Source: Lathyrus oleraceus (lineage: Eukaryota > Streptophyta > Magnoliopsida > Fabales > Fabaceae). From it: 64,000 nucleotides of DNA. The stretch is taken from positions 1,522,501-1,586,500 of the forward strand of contig NC_066579.1 in NCBI RefSeq assembly GCF_024323335.1. Direction: 5' to 3'. The position numbers and the translations under genes are program-made. Shown in pieces: positions 46,425 to 58,370 of the stretch (positions within the stretch are counted from its first letter, which is position 1; each line of letters begins with the position of its first letter). The notes beneath the pieces were generated by a model. It saw only the letters and a program-made list of their open reading frames with translations, was not told the DNA's origin and did no database searches.

Positions 46425-47651
46425 GAAGCAAATGACTTTGGATATGAAATTGAATTGTAATTGTGTTGTGAAATTTTAATGGGAATGTTTGTAATATTTG
46501 GTTTATGAATGATTTTTGTGTTGAAAATTGAATGTTGGATTTGTAATGGAACGAATGGTTTTGGAATGTGGTGAATGGATTATGGTTAAAAATGGATTCA
46601 AATGGATAATTGCATTATGAAAAATGAATAATAATGGATTAGATTGTAAAATGGATTTTGGATAAAATGAATGGATTTGGATATGGATTAACGTGGATAA
46701 TTGTTATTGATAATGGGTTTTTTTGTGTTGGATATGGACTTGACAAAATGTGAATGGGCTTAAAAAAAAAGGAAAAGAATGGGCTTAACAAAGAAGAGGA
46801 ATGGACTTATTCTAAACCAAGAAAATGGTCCATAAAAGAAAGAAGATTTTAAGAAAATTGATTTAAACTCTAAAATTAGTTCGACTTATCACGAACCGAC
46901 TTACAAATAAACTTCTAAAAATGAATGGCAAAAGATGGTGAAATGATTTCTAAAGCTAATTCGAATTTCAAAAAGTCACATTAAATCTCCAAAACCAAGG
47001 TTGAGTTAAAATTAGTCTGAACTTCAAAAATCAATTTGAACTTCCAGAACTAATTTGAAATTAAGACCCCCTTGAAATTAAATCCCAATTGAAAAGAATT
47101 ATGACACAATGATGAAACAACGAATGTAATGACTCTATGCAATGAATTGACGAATCCCAATGACAAAATTTGCAGATCAAATAGAGCCATAATCAAATGA
47201 ATGAATGAATATCGACCCAATCATGCACCAGAAACACATGACCAAGAACCAAATGACTAATCAAGAATGGACCCAGACCCGTGAATAAAATGAGATACAC
47301 AACCACCTGGACACCTAGTTAACAAAGTACGTGGCAAACCCTAATGATCGAGGCATGACCGGGTATGATCAAATGGCTCAAAATCCAGCAATTTGCCAAG
47401 AAAATAGGGTTATTCACCAATGGTATACACCAAGGGAAGTTAGGGTATAATTTCCTGATTCTCCTCGAATTGCTGATGAACCCTAGGATCCTCTAGGTGC
47501 AGGCACAAAGTCACAGATTCAAGTCACCTGTCTCCTTGTGTCGGACCATGCTTATTCAAATGAAATGAATGGGTGAAGATGATATGAGAATGTTTGGGAT
47601 TAGTGACCTAGGTGAACTTGTGAAGGGTATGATGAATTTTGGGGTATGGCA
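46425..47651 (-). other. Start (U3 side) of the 23049-47651 Tat LTR
   Basis: AT-rich with loose AATGGATT-type repeats (46500-46720). No gene is supported. The minus-strand LTR start TGCCATACCCC is at 47651. Confidence 0.6.
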
Positions 47652-49155
47652 GCCACTATTGGAGCTATCATAGATGTGAAGAAAGGAAAGCTGACCTTTG
47701 AGGTTGGTGAAGAAAAAATTGAATTTATTCTATCACAGTTCTTAAAGGAACCAACTATAGAAGATTCATGTTGTTTCCTAGACGTCATTGACGAATGCAT
47801 TAGAGAAATGGAGATGGAACGATCTAAGTATATTGAAGTACTAAAGATTCTAGCACCCCCTATATTTGAAGATGATAATTGGCCTGAGCCATACGTAGAT
47901 GACAGTCTAAGGGAATGTTTAGCAGTAACTCCTAATCCTATGCCTTGCCCAAAGAAACCTGACGTAGAACTTAAAACATTACCCAAAGATTTAAGGTATG
48001 AATTCCTAGACACGGAGCTTGAAAGACCAATAATAGTCAATGTAGACTTAGGACAGATAGAAACCTAGAAATTACTACATGTCTTGAGAAAATACCCTAC
48101 AACTCTAGGCTATAACATATCATATCTTAAAGGAATAAGTCCCTCTGTATGTATGCATCACATTATGCTAGAATAAGCCTGCAAAACCTCTAGAGAACAC
48201 CAGAGGAGAATCAATCCCATCTTGAGTGATGTAGTCAAAAGAGAGGTATAAAAGATATTAGAAACATGAATTATATACCCGATATCCGACAATCAATGGG
48301 TCAGCCCAGTGCATGTCGTACCTAAAAAGGGAGGTGTTACGGTTGTCAGTAACGAAAAGTGAGAATCAGTAGCAAAACGTACTCAAACTAGATGGATAAT
48401 GTGCATTGACTATAGGAAATTAAATAAAACCACTCGTAAGGATCATTTTCCTCTACTTTTATCGGTCAAATGCTTGAACGATTGGCTAAACATTCTCACT
48501 TATGTTATTTAGATGGTTATTCAGGATTTTTTCAAATTCCTATTCACCCTGATGACCAAGAAAAGACAACCTTCACCTGTCCTTATGGTACACTCGCCTG
48601 CCGATGAATGCCATTTGGACTATGTAACGCTCCCGCAACATTTCAAAGATGTATGATGTCGATCTTTGATGATTTTATAGACGACATAATGGAAGTATTT
48701 ATGGATGACTTTTCTGTTTGTGGGTAGAGTTTTGAAGGATGTCTATTGAACCCAAAAGTTGTACTTGAAAGATGCGTGAAAGTTAATCTTGTACTAAATT
48801 GGGAAAAGTACCACTTCATGGTCCAATAAGGAATCGTACTTGGATACATCGTGTCCGATAGAGGGATTGAAGTAGATAAAGCTAAAATAAAAATCATAGA
48901 AAACCTTCAACCTCCGAAAATTGTTAGAGAATACGCAGTTTCCTAGGACACGTCGGTTTCTACCGAAGATTCATTCAGGATTTCTCTAAAATAACCAAAC
49001 CACTAACTGGCTTATTAATGAAAGACGTTGATTTCATCTTTGATGAAAAATGCTTAGAAGCGTTCGAACATTTGAAAAATACTCTTATTACCGCACCTAT
49101 TATGCAACCACCTGATTGGAGTAGACCGTTTGAAATAATGTGTGACGCTAGTGAT
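47652..49155 (+). pseudogene. Athila-2 protease end and reverse transcriptase, decayed
   Basis: It continues the protease interrupted at 23048: IGAIIDVKKGKLTFEVGEEK, then an acidic linker, open to 48068. RT follows with many stops: GISPSVCMHHIMLE, YPISDNQWVSPVHVVPKKGG, CIDYRKLNKTTRKDHFPL, and FMDDFSVCG with the catalytic pair at 48704-48709. It ends in the first RNase H motif (CDASD) where a copia LTR is inserted. Frames change repeatedly. Motifs show the Athila lineage (compare Athila-3 FMDDFSVFGG). Confidence 0.88.
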
Positions 49156-49513
49156 TGTTGGTGTAAGCCCTAGAGGCCAATACTTTTGGTACTTGTATCG
49201 AATTATTTATTAATAATAAAAGGCTTTTTCTTTATTACGTTTGTTTAATAAAGTCCCTAGAATAGCTAGTCCGTTTAATGTATCAAGTGTGACTTGATCA
49301 TGAGATCACATTAAACATAAGGACACTATTCTTAAAGTATCCGTAGTCGAGCTTTATGGTGAGGTGGGATAACATTAAAGCATTAAGATATTATGTATAT
49401 AGATTGACGATCACATCTCATGGATCATGAATAAGGAGTTGTCAAGTCTTAAACATAGGTATGAATGTTAAGAGTAATATTTATACTGGATTGACCCGCT
49501 ATGAGAATACTAT
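49156..49513 (+). repeat. Copia LTR fragment, same family, forward orientation
   Basis: It begins TGTTGGTGTAAGCCCTAGAG and follows the 5' part of the copia LTR up to GAGAATACTAT, where another LTR begins. The preceding five bases, GTGAT, are the expected target copy. The remainder of this LTR lies beyond the right edge. Confidence 0.85.
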
Positions 49514-50394
49514 TGTTGATTCTAAGTGTTGGCAGCAATTTTGGTAAAACAAAGAGTGTTCACAAGATGTCATGTGTGATGTCTTAACATAAGATATCAT
49601 ATGTACCTGCTGGAGTTCAAGAACATGTGCATGCAGGATTGTTTCAGCATGCCACTTACAATGCTAAGGCTTCTGATATTGGATGTACCTGCTGGAGCTT
49701 AAATGAAAGACATGTTCATGCAGGATTGTTTCAGATGACATACACAATGTCATGACATCTGATATGGTTGTACCTGCTGGAAGTTATAAAAGGAATTATT
49801 GGATTATGCAGGATTTTTCCAGGATGTCAGACCCGATGTCATGACATCCTGTACACAGAACATTCAATATGAATGTCTGGTGTTTTGTGATTGCATAATC
49901 AATGGCAATCTTCGGATGATTGAAGATATGGCTAGCTGGCGCATTCAATCATGAATTACAACCAGATTTATTATTTTCCAAGGAGATCTAAACAGCTGTT
50001 ATAAAAAGATTTGATTGGAAAATAGATTTAGGGTTTTGAAGATGTCCAAGCCCAGCTGAAAGCTTCTATAAAAAGGGACTTAGAAAACCTGTTTGTACAC
50101 ACAACCAAGACTGAGCGAAATATAGAGAGAGAGCTAGGGTTTGTGTCTGTTTAGTCGTAAGACTTGTAGGTCATTCAAGTCATCCATTGATGATTGAATT
50201 GGACTGATTTGTGGTTGTAATTTGTCACTCTAAAACTGTTAAGCAAGAGTTTGTGTCTTCTTGATCAAAGTTTTGAAGCAAGATCAAGAGTGTGTCTTCT
50301 TGATTGAAACTGTGAAGTAAAATCAAGAGTGTGTAATTGAAAAGTATTTTCTTTTCACAAGGGATTGTTGTTTAAAATCACTGGTGTGTGATTG
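49514..50394 (+). repeat. Second copia-type LTR fragment (different family)
   Basis: It begins TGTTGATTCTAAGTGTTGG after ACTAT and has a TATAAAAA box at 50067-50074. It runs to GTGTGTGATTG, where a Tat LTR starts. Family assignment as copia rests on the TGTTGATTC start and layout only; no internal region is in the window. Confidence 0.6.
49602..49853 (+). repeat. Three diverged tandem units of about 84 bp
   Basis: Units start TGTACCTGCTGGAG (49602, 49684, 49769) and contain CATGCAGGATTGTTTCAG and ATGTCATGACATC-like palindromes. Confidence 0.8.
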
Positions 50395-53300
50395 TGTCGC
50401 ACCTCAAAAAATGTGATAATGCGATCCCTCGCGATAGGACGCGAAAAAATGTTGTTAAAAACAGAGTCACCACCGAACTTTATTTATTCCAATGAAGGAA
50501 TAGGAAAATATCGAGAAAACCTTTAAAAATAGAATAATGGTCATCGCAACCATATTCGGGTTCGGGAGTCGATTACGCAAGGGGAAGGTATTAGCACCCC
50601 TCACGTCTGTTGTACTCAACGGGAACCTCTTAGTCTGATTTTGCTATTTGACTGTTAATTGACTGTTATTTGCTTGCTTCGAGTAATTAGAATTGATGAT
50701 AGATATGGATGAAGACCTCAGGAGGGGGAAATGGGAGGTTTTTTATTAGTGTGCTCGCGAAGATACAGCAATCTCCTGCCTACGTATCCTTATAGTGCAA
50801 TAAGGAAATCAGAGCATTCGTAGTTCGGGCTACTACGAATATTTGGGTGTGTTTTGTTTTGATGAACGACTATGTAGGTCGGCGTTCTAACGGCTAAACG
50901 CTGGCATGTCTACTCTCGGGGAGGCTCTAGCACTGGTTTGTTGTGCGCATCAGAAAGGATTGACAGTGTTCTTTTGAAAAGGTTTTGGTCACGTGGGGTG
51001 ACGAGTTGAATTGATGTGTTTGGGTGTTTTGGTTTGGTTTCGATCACCCGGGGGCGAGAAGTTAGGTTGATGCGTTTGAGATGTTTTTGGAGAACGACGA
51101 AAGATTGAGCAATATGGTGTTCACCAATCGTCCAATTCTTTCGAGGAGTAATAAGGCATCCGCCTTCTACTCCTTTTTCATTCAAATTATTTTGAAAGTT
51201 TGTTTGTGGATGTTGAATATGCACGGTAGTGAGGCGTACACCCCCTACTTGCTTATTCAAGGAATAATGAGGCGTACGCCACCTATTGCCTTATCCAAGT
51301 TTATTTAGCGTGTTTTAGTCGGAAGTCGATAATTTGTGCAATATGGCGTTCAATAAATTATTCAAATAATCGAGAGATGGCGAGGCGTACGCCTCTCATC
51401 TTTTATCATCCGAAGTTTAAATTGTAAAAGATATGTTTAGATGTCGTATTCAATTTGCGAAAATAATTTGACCTTTGGTAGGTTTTAATTTGATGACGAA
51501 GATTCGAGCAATATGGCGTACGCCAATTATTCGAATAATCGAGAGATAATGAAGCGGATGCTCACTATTCTCCTTTTCATCCCAATGTTTATGTTTAAAA
51601 GAGAAAATTCTTTTGAAATTGAATGGTTTGGAAAAATGATTTGAAGTTGTGTGATTTAAGATTTAATCGGGTGACAAGAACTCGCGCAATATGGCGTACG
51701 CCAATTATTCGAGTAATTGAGAAATAGTGAAGTGTACGCTTCCTATCTCCTTTTCATCCCAAATTTATGTTTAAGAGAGAAAGTTCTTTTGAAATTGAGT
51801 GGTTTGAAAAATGATTTGAATTTGGAAATTATATTTGATTTTGAAAAGTGATTTGAAATGTATATGGTTAAGGTTTAATCGGATGACAAGAACTCGCGCA
51901 ATATGGCGTACGCCAATTATTCAAGTGCTTGAGAAATAGTGAAGCGTACGCTTCCTATCTCCTTTTCATCCCAAGTTTATGTTAAGAGAAAATCCTTTTG
52001 AAGTTGGATGGTTTGAAAAATGATTTGAATTTGTGGAAATGATTTGAAATATTATGATTTGAAGTGTATAATTTCATCTACTCGATTAATCAATAATCAA
52101 GTAGGTTTCATTGTAAGGAAGCCCAAGAGTAAGCTATGTGAGGTTGATGGCGATGCGAAGAGCAATCGACTTACAAGGGTGTTTTAAAATGGGCTCGATG
52201 TTTGGATCGAGAATTGTTGTTTGTGCTTTTTGAATTTGGTTCGTGTTGTTGATGAATTGAAATTGAATAAAATTGAAAATGATTTATGAAGTGATGATGA
52301 TATGAAATAGTTTTTTTTTTGAAATAATGTGAAGTTGTGAGAGTGGGAAGAATCGATCAATTTCTTTTTAACAAAATTAATTTATTAAAATTTGATTAAA
52401 TCGATTAATTGAATTAATTAAAATTAATTATCAAAATTATTTAATTAAATCAAATAATTAAGTTAATTAAAATTGATTAATTAAACTAATTAAAGATTTT
52501 AATCAATTTAATTGAATCAAGAGAGAAAGAATGTTTGATTTATTTGTTTGAATTGAGCCGGAGTGCTCAAACCAGTTTGTACATAGCGACCATGGAATTA
52601 AAAAGTCGTATGTGAGATCTAAACGAGGTGAAGTCGTACAATTGATTTATAGACACTTTGGCGGCATAACGGCATTGAATTACCGAATCCACATTTTAAT
52701 CCGACTAACTATACAATGAAATTAAGACGAGCAACACGAATTTATTTACTAATTCAACCACATTTTGTATTTGAAATAGTCTCCATATACACATGGTGCA
52801 AATAACCAAAGAATTCTAACTATCCAACGACATACAAAAATATTATAAACGCGACACAACCAAAATTGACGAATCAATACGTTTAGGGAAGAAATCGAAG
52901 AAGGGAATTGACGGCATAGTAATCGAAGCAATTGTCAAAGTGACAACATGGGTGTTATTTACAATTTTTTTACAAAAAATAATGCAGAGGTTTTAAACCG
53001 AAGAATATATATTACACCATGCTCATGATTTAATTAACAATCCTTAACTCATCATAAAAACAAACAACAATCAATCCACCAACTTCAGACTATCACATAC
53101 AGCACAAAACAAAAACCTTACATACCAGTTTCCTAATACCTCCTTCACGAAACAGTGTACAACAAGAGTCAACAACAAAACTTGTTCACAAAGCCATAAA
53201 ATTAAAATTGAACCAGGCGCCCAAATACAAATATAAACACGGTCCTTGACTCATGGTATGTGCAATAACCATATCAATATCCAAAACAAGAGCACAAACA

Positions 53301-54172
53301 TGAAAATATATGTTGAAAGTTTTTTTTGAAAAAAAAAATTAAGTCTATAATAATACCCTCGGTTCAAAGAGGTTACCAAGTGCGGAACGTGTCGTCTTGT
53401 TACTCACATCGAACCGCAACCCTGAGCTTCTTTAGAGACGGCGAGACCAGAAACGAGTTAGGAAGCCTGGAGATTGTAAGGTCTTTGTTGAGGAAGGGTC
53501 CGGGGATTCCGGCTACCGCTTGCCTTCTTCTTTCACCAGTCCAAAGAGCAAACCATCGATCCTTAGGCGGTGTGACAACGTAAAGCTAAAACTGAAACCA
53601 TTCATTTCTTTTCAAAGATGACAAATTAATGGACGGAAGAGGTTCCGATTGGGTTTTCTGTGCAGGTGGAGATGTGTGGTTGAAACGGAAATTCTGATGG
53701 TGGGAGCTGTGGATTTGTGGGTGAAATTTCAGGGTTGTGTGTTTGGGGGTTCGTCGCTTTGCATGGTGGGAGAGATGGAGTGGCGTTTCCGGATGGAGAT
53801 GAAGGATTTGTGGAGAGGGTTTATGGTTTGAAGATGATTGTGACGGCGGCTTGGGGTTTAGGTGGCATTGAAGGTGATTGATGATGAAGGAGAAAACGGT
53901 GGTGATTTAATGAACAGTTTGGAAGACGATGAGTTTTAAGAAGAGGGTTTCATGTGGTTTTGGTTATGAATGGTGGTGTTTGGACGATGAAGATAGAGGC
54001 CGGGTGAGGAAGATGATGGCGGCGGGGTGTAGCGATGGTTTTGTGAGAGGAAATCCCCTTTTTTTTTAGAACGAAGGTGAGGGGATGAAATCAGGGAGTG
54101 AGTGAGGAGTTTGAGAGATGAGTGAATGGATGAGAGCGCGTGAGTGTGTGTGTTGTTGATTGTAATTTTAAG
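50395..54172 (-). repeat. Tat/Ogre-type LTR fragment, reverse
   Basis: The plus-strand left end reads TGTCGCACCTCAAAAAATG. Shortly after come the reversed Ogre LTR-end blocks (ACAGAGTCACCACCGAAC, ATTTATTCC, GGAAGGTATTAGCACCCC). Flank GATTG is the expected target copy. It is cut at 54172 by Athila-3; the rest is outside the window. A GC-richer stretch at 53330-53590 has open frames on both strands but no recognised product. No gene is supported. Confidence 0.75.
51080..52000. repeat. Diverged tandem units of about 180-230 bp with GGCGTACGCC palindrome
   Basis: Units share GCAATATGGCGTACGCCAAT, an AGAGATA-TGAAGCG-like block and CTCCTTTTCATCCCAA. The palindrome is exact at 51515, 51693 and 51905 and degraded near 51115 and 51343. 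Confidence 0.8.
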
Positions 54173-55006
54173 TGTCGGGTTTTTGTTATCGTATCCACAG
54201 GGATTGTAAGATATCACCGCCGTTCGATGGTTGTATTAATTCTAGCTTTAGGTAACAATAGGGTTTTGGTTGTTGTCACGTTATCTTGCATAAAAATGTA
54301 ATAAAATGCGGTAAAAGTTATGGTTTGAATATTTGAGAAATATTGCCAAAGTTAGGGTTCAACGATCACTTTGCATGTATTTGTTCGGTCAACAATCTTA
54401 TAAACTCCTTTAGATGATAAATTATTTCACAAAGTCCTCCCAATGTGTTTCTCTCGAACACACATTGTGAGTTTTCCCATTTTGATCCATTGTTTATCTC
54501 TAACACAATCTATCAAAATGACAACTTTTTGGTTCAACCTTATGGTGAACAAAATCATTCATTACTATCTCTAGCTAACAAACAAGATTGGATGAAAACC
54601 TAGGTTAAGAGTTGGTAAACATCTCTCGATCATAAACCAACACAAAGAGTTTTGAATAAGAACAAAGTTTTCATCATAGGTTCACCATTAAAGAGTTTAC
54701 AAATGAAGATCCTTACATTTACACACAAAGCTAATGATCATCTACATCTAACCTTGACAAATGGAGGACTTAGCTACTCATTTTCATGGTAGCTTGGTCG
54801 GCAAGTTTCGGAAGAAGGTTGATCAACATCCAAGTCGAATAATCAAGATTGGATGGGAATCCACCTTCTTTTTGTAAAAGATGGTTAAGAGATGAAGAGA
54901 AATGAAATCTAGGTCAAAAAGATCTCTAGAGCAAAAGCGGGAAAATATCTAGAAAAAGTACAAAAGTATGAAAAGATGAAGTATGGCTCTCAAAAGTGGC
55001 ACTTGC

Positions 55007-55014
55007 TACTTATA
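55007..55014 (-). promoter_or_regulatory. Probable TATA box of Athila-3 LTR
   Basis: TATAAGTA on the minus strand, about 650 bases into the LTR. Confidence 0.45.
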
Positions 55015-55035
55015 GTGTTGTTTCTGGGCTGTCAT

Positions 55036-55427
55036 GCTCGCTAGGCGAGCAGACTGCTTCGCCTAGCGAGCCCCAAAATAAGGCACCTGAGGCATCTGCG
55101 CCCTGAGAAACAGCCTTTCCCAGACTGTCATGTTCGCCTAACGAACAAAACCTTCGCCTAGCGAAGGGCACGCTTCAACCTTCACTCCGGCGAGGTTGAG
55201 AGGTTTTGCTACTGGAATCCTCGCTCGGAACTCGCTAGAGCCTCGCCTAGCGAGTGAGTGCTGGTTGCGCTTTTCACCAAGTCTGGAAGTGTTTGCTACC
55301 CACCTCGCTAGCAGCTCGCCTAGCGAGTTTGGTCATGTTTGCCACTGTAAATTACTGGAGCATTTCGCTGGACTCTCGCTGGACGCTCGCCTAGCGAGTG
55401 CTTCGCCACAGCCCTCGCCTAGCGAGC
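55036..55427. repeat. TCGCCTAGCGA motif cluster in the Athila-3 LTR
   Basis: Near-palindromes TCGCCTAGCGA or its complement occur at 55038, 55059, 55154, 55243, 55316, 55387 and 55415, with a variant (TCGCCTAACGA) at 55134. Four more lie in the pol-env spacer. Confidence 0.9.
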
Positions 55428-55661
55428 AAGCTGATGAATGCTTGTTTTATTTGGTCCCTTTGCCAAATTCTTTGTGTCTTCACTTTCTATTATTTCATGC
55501 CCAATTCCTGCATAATAACACACAAATCAAAGGGACCAAGATAGATTATCATTGTATTGCATTTCATCTGAAACAAAGGTGGTTTCGACATTTTAGCAAG
55601 GAAATAGAGTGAAAGATGCCCACATATGATAGCTCAAATAAGCACTTTTGGGCATCTAACA

Positions 55662-55674
55662 ACTCTCCCCAACT
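55662..55674 (-). other. Polypurine tract of Athila-3
   Basis: On the minus strand it reads AGTTGGGGAGAGT directly before the LTR start. Confidence 0.88.
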
Positions 55675-55680
55675 AGATTC

Positions 55681-55698
55681 TTGCTTGTCCTCAAGCAA
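55681..55698. other. Perfect hairpin next to the polypurine tract
   Basis: TTGCTTG-TCCT-CAAGCAA forms a 7-base stem with a 4-base loop, six bases from the tract. Confidence 0.8.
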
Positions 55699-57134
55699 AG
55701 TATGCCTCTTGAAGGACAAGAGGATTTGCTTTAAGAAAAAGGTGTCTCCGAAGTTGGATAAAACGGCTCAAACACAAGCGAATCAGCATATACAACTTTC
55801 CAACGGTTCGAATAAAATAATACACAAGAACTAAAACTTAATAGCAATGCGAAATATTTATCTATCTACAACAATATTATTCTGAATGAATCACCCTATC
55901 TCTCCTCTTCGAATAAGGAATGAAGAATTTACGCGTTTGCAACCGCGGGAATAATCTCACTCTCTAACAAATAATGAAGAAATCAATTCGATTCATACAA
56001 TGTCTAACAATTATAAATGGTAATGTGGAAGCACGAAGATCACTAAGGGCTTTTCGGTTGAAGCTTGGTCAGGTTAACAAGCAAGGGTCATTTCTAAGGC
56101 CATTGAAAACGAAATTGCCGATGCAAAAGAGACATTCACTGTACATTATTCACACATCTCGACTTCGTTCCATTTGTTTCTTATTTGAAACCTTCACAAC
56201 TCTTATTTCACAACTCAATTTTTCTTTTTCACTATTTTTCTTCCAAGCAAGCATTCATTTTCATTGTTCCTATTTTTGTTCTTTTCTTTCACATCATATT
56301 TTCAAAACAGATGTTTCTTTTCTATATTTTTATTTTCAATGCTTGCTCGATTTTTCTTTTTTCAAGAGTTGTGGTACTTACCGATTCTCCCCATCTTATT
56401 TCTTACTCACCCTAAGTGAATGCTCATAACTTTTTACGGCAAAAGAACAATAATCAAGATTTTCCGGGTTGTAAAAAAAAGATTTTTGAAATCTCGCTTT
56501 ATTTCAAGCTGAGATTCAACTGTTTAAGCTCAAAGGGGTTAACGAATACTCTCTCTGCTCACAGGTAAGTTGTTTTTGGATGTAGTTGTGCTCAATAGAA
56601 AACAAGTGCCTCGATCATTTCTAATTGCTTCCACATATTCACAATAATAAAAGACAAAGCATGAATCAAATGAATCAACAAAACTTATTAGAATCCAACA
56701 TTTAAGTGTACAATGGAGGTTTCCTCACAATTTGTGGTTTTAAGTTCTAGATGAAACATTCATTCCATTATGTTGCAAAAAGACAATATTCAATTTACCA
56801 AAAAGAGTAAAGTTCTTAATGCATTCTAAAATTTTAGCCGGAGGTAACCATGTACCTTAGCCTTATTCACTTGTTAATTCTTATCATTGCCATCCAAGCT
56901 CGGATGCACCTTTATTGGATACTTCTTTGAGGAGCAACCAATCTAGAAGGTTTGCCACTCAATCAACCAAAAATTTATTAAAACAACAAAATTTAAAACA
57001 GAAATAATAATATAAACTTCAAAATTTAAATTTGTTCGTGGGGGACAAAACACCCCAAAAGTACAAAGCCAAAATCAAAGTACAGAATTCTGGAAATACA
57101 ATCAAAATAAAACATAACAATAAAAAATAAAAAC
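55699..57134 (-). other. Athila-3 3' noncoding region
   Basis: 1.4 kb between the env-position ORF and the polypurine tract. AT-rich, with a T-rich plus strand near 56200-56400. No gene is supported; short frames here have no recognisable motif. Confidence 0.65.
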
Positions 57135-58370
57135 TTAGCCCTCCAAAGGCTCAGAATCCTCCTCGCTACCGGCCTCAGAACCGGTAGCCTCATCATCATC
57201 ATTATCATCAGCAACACCACCAGAAGACGCACCAGCGCCCGCCCCATCACCATACACAGGCCTGTCCACAGGCCAGTTGGCGTTAAGCAGAAACTGCTCA
57301 CGCGTCATCAATGCATGAGCACCACTTCCCTGCAGCTGTAACCGCTGCATAGAATCATGCATATCTATCATGGCACGCTGGGTTGCCGCCATCCATTCCC
57401 AATTGTAATCGCACACAGCTTGCAGGTAAGGATCTGGTCCAGGAGTAGAAGTACCAGGACCATCAGAAGCCCGGGTACTCTCTGCAGCTGCACTGCCTCT
57501 AACATTCTTCGCCCTGCAATATTTGGCCACATAACTGTCATCAATGGGCGACAGGATCCTTACCTGACCCCTTGAGGGTAGTCTCACCCTCGCCTGAATG
57601 CACAAACTCATGATTAAGCACGGGAAAGCCAGGGGACAATTCACACGAGCCCCCGACTTTAGCCCGCTCTCAATCACGGACTTAAGCTCATTAGCAATAA
57701 TCCTCGCCACATCGATCTGGACGTTGGTGAGGATACAATGGACCAAATGTGCCACTGGGATCGGCACGGTAGAAGTGTGGGACTTTGGTTGGATGTTTGT
57801 CAGCACCATCAGCAGAATCAGTTGAGCCAAGGGAGTCATGTCCTCCCTATGATACCTCATGGGAACCCCAGATGGGTTCAGCTCAACAGATTTCCCTCTT
57901 AATAGCAGGGCGGCAGAAATGGCTTCAACATCCCGGTGAAGCCGTAAGTCTGTATGGTATGTGTCCCTCTCTTCGGCTCCCAGCTGGAGCGGTTCACCTA
58001 GGACTCGGTTAATGGCATCCCGATCAAACGCAACGGGATGGCCGGCCACTCGAGATGTCCAAGTAAACGGCTCATCATCATCCGGTAGTGCGTTCGCATA
58101 GAACTCACGTACCGTTGCGATATCATAGTGCTCGAGTGGGGAAATTAACCGATCCCACTTCTTTGTGTCAATCAACCCGGCGAATGCTCTGTTTGTGCCT
58201 TGAGGGTTGATGATGAATCTCTTCTCCGGTAGAATTTTCCTCTTCTCCAGAGCAACGTATCTTGCCGCTTGCTTCGCCCCGACAAATTTGTCGGTATCAA
58301 ATTGGATCGTTACTGGACGGGAAGTGCTCACTCCCTTTCTCTTCTTTGAAGCGCCGGATCTAGATTCCAT
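57135..58370 (-). CDS. Env-position protein of Athila-3 (putative plant transposon protein family)
   Basis: I chose the ATG at 58370 (MESRSGASKKRKGVSTSRPV); an in-frame ATG at 58382 is also possible. The 412-residue product has a basic N-terminus, then a globular region with KFVGAKQAARYVALEKRKIL, REFYANALPDDDEPFTWTSR, VAFDRDAINRVLGEPLQL and MTPLAQLILLMVLTNIQPKS, and a Gly/Asp/Glu-rich acidic tail (DDNDDDEATGSEAGSEEDSE). It resembles the domain I know as the putative plant transposon protein family, common in legume Athila elements. It occupies the env position after pol, but I see no signal peptide or clear transmembrane anchor, so an envelope role is not supported. Function is unknown. Confidence 0.8.
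   Translation of the reverse strand: MESRSGASKKRKGVSTSRPVTIQFDTDKFVGAKQAARYVALEKRKILPEKRFIINPQGTNRAFAGLIDTKKWDRLISPLEHYDIATVREFYANALPDDDEPFTWTSRVAGHPVAFDRDAINRVLGEPLQLGAEERDTYHTDLRLHRDVEAISAALLLRGKSVELNPSGVPMRYHREDMTPLAQLILLMVLTNIQPKSHTSTVPIPVAHLVHCILTNVQIDVARIIANELKSVIESGLKSGARVNCPLAFPCLIMSLCIQARVRLPSRGQVRILSPIDDSYVAKYCRAKNVRGSAAAESTRASDGPGTSTPGPDPYLQAVCDYNWEWMAATQRAMIDMHDSMQRLQLQGSGAHALMTREQFLLNANWPVDRPVYGDGAGAGASSGGVADDNDDDEATGSEAGSEEDSEPLEG

Larger units (their letters stand above)
23049..47651 (-). mobile_element. Solo Tat/Ogre LTR (about 4.9 kb), split by the copia element
   Basis: Its own sequence is 23049-23831 plus 43559-47651. On the minus strand it starts TGCCATACCCCAAAATTCATC and ends with the AAATCTGGTGGCGACTCTG block and ...CGACGCTTTA, so the terminal CA has become TA. 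No gag, pol or second LTR is found. It is flanked by GCCAC. Matching repeated text either side of the copia element (for example CAGACCCTTGCTAGATAC versus CTGACCCTTGACTAAGTAC) supports continuity. It carries a captured host-gene fragment at 45987-46424. Confidence 0.85.
14581..49155 (+). mobile_element. Athila-2: forward Athila-type element split by nested insertions
   Basis: The order is 5' LTR, primer site, gag, protease and RT on the plus strand. The coding series stops at the first RNase H motif (CDASD) at 49155, where a copia LTR is inserted. Pieces of Athila-2 are 14581-16464, 21257-23048 and 47652-49155. When insertions with their duplicated targets are set aside the coding order is continuous, which proves the nesting. 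Remaining RNase H, integrase and 3' LTR would lie beyond the right edge. Many stops make it an old, dead copy. Confidence 0.85.
54173..55661 (-). repeat. Athila-3 3' LTR, 1489 bp
   Basis: On the minus strand it begins TGTTAGATGCCCAAAAGTGC after the polypurine tract and ends with the GGATACGATAACAAAAACCC block and GACA. A TATAAGTA box is at 55007-55014 (minus). Eight copies of the TCGCCTAGCGA motif lie in its R/U3 side (55038-55425). The open frame seen on the plus strand at 55196-55612 only reflects those motifs. Confidence 0.85.

Noticed and set aside
55196..55612. Plus-strand frame with ASPSE-type repeats in the Athila-3 LTR
   Set aside because: The peptide repeats are translations of TCGCCTAGCGA motifs on the antisense strand of an LTR.
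56185..56429. Phe-rich frame near Athila-3 3' end
   Set aside because: A T-rich low-complexity stretch in 3' noncoding sequence.
57135..58370. Calling the Athila-3 second ORF an envelope glycoprotein
   Set aside because: Only its position fits; no signal peptide, cleavage site or clear membrane anchor is seen.
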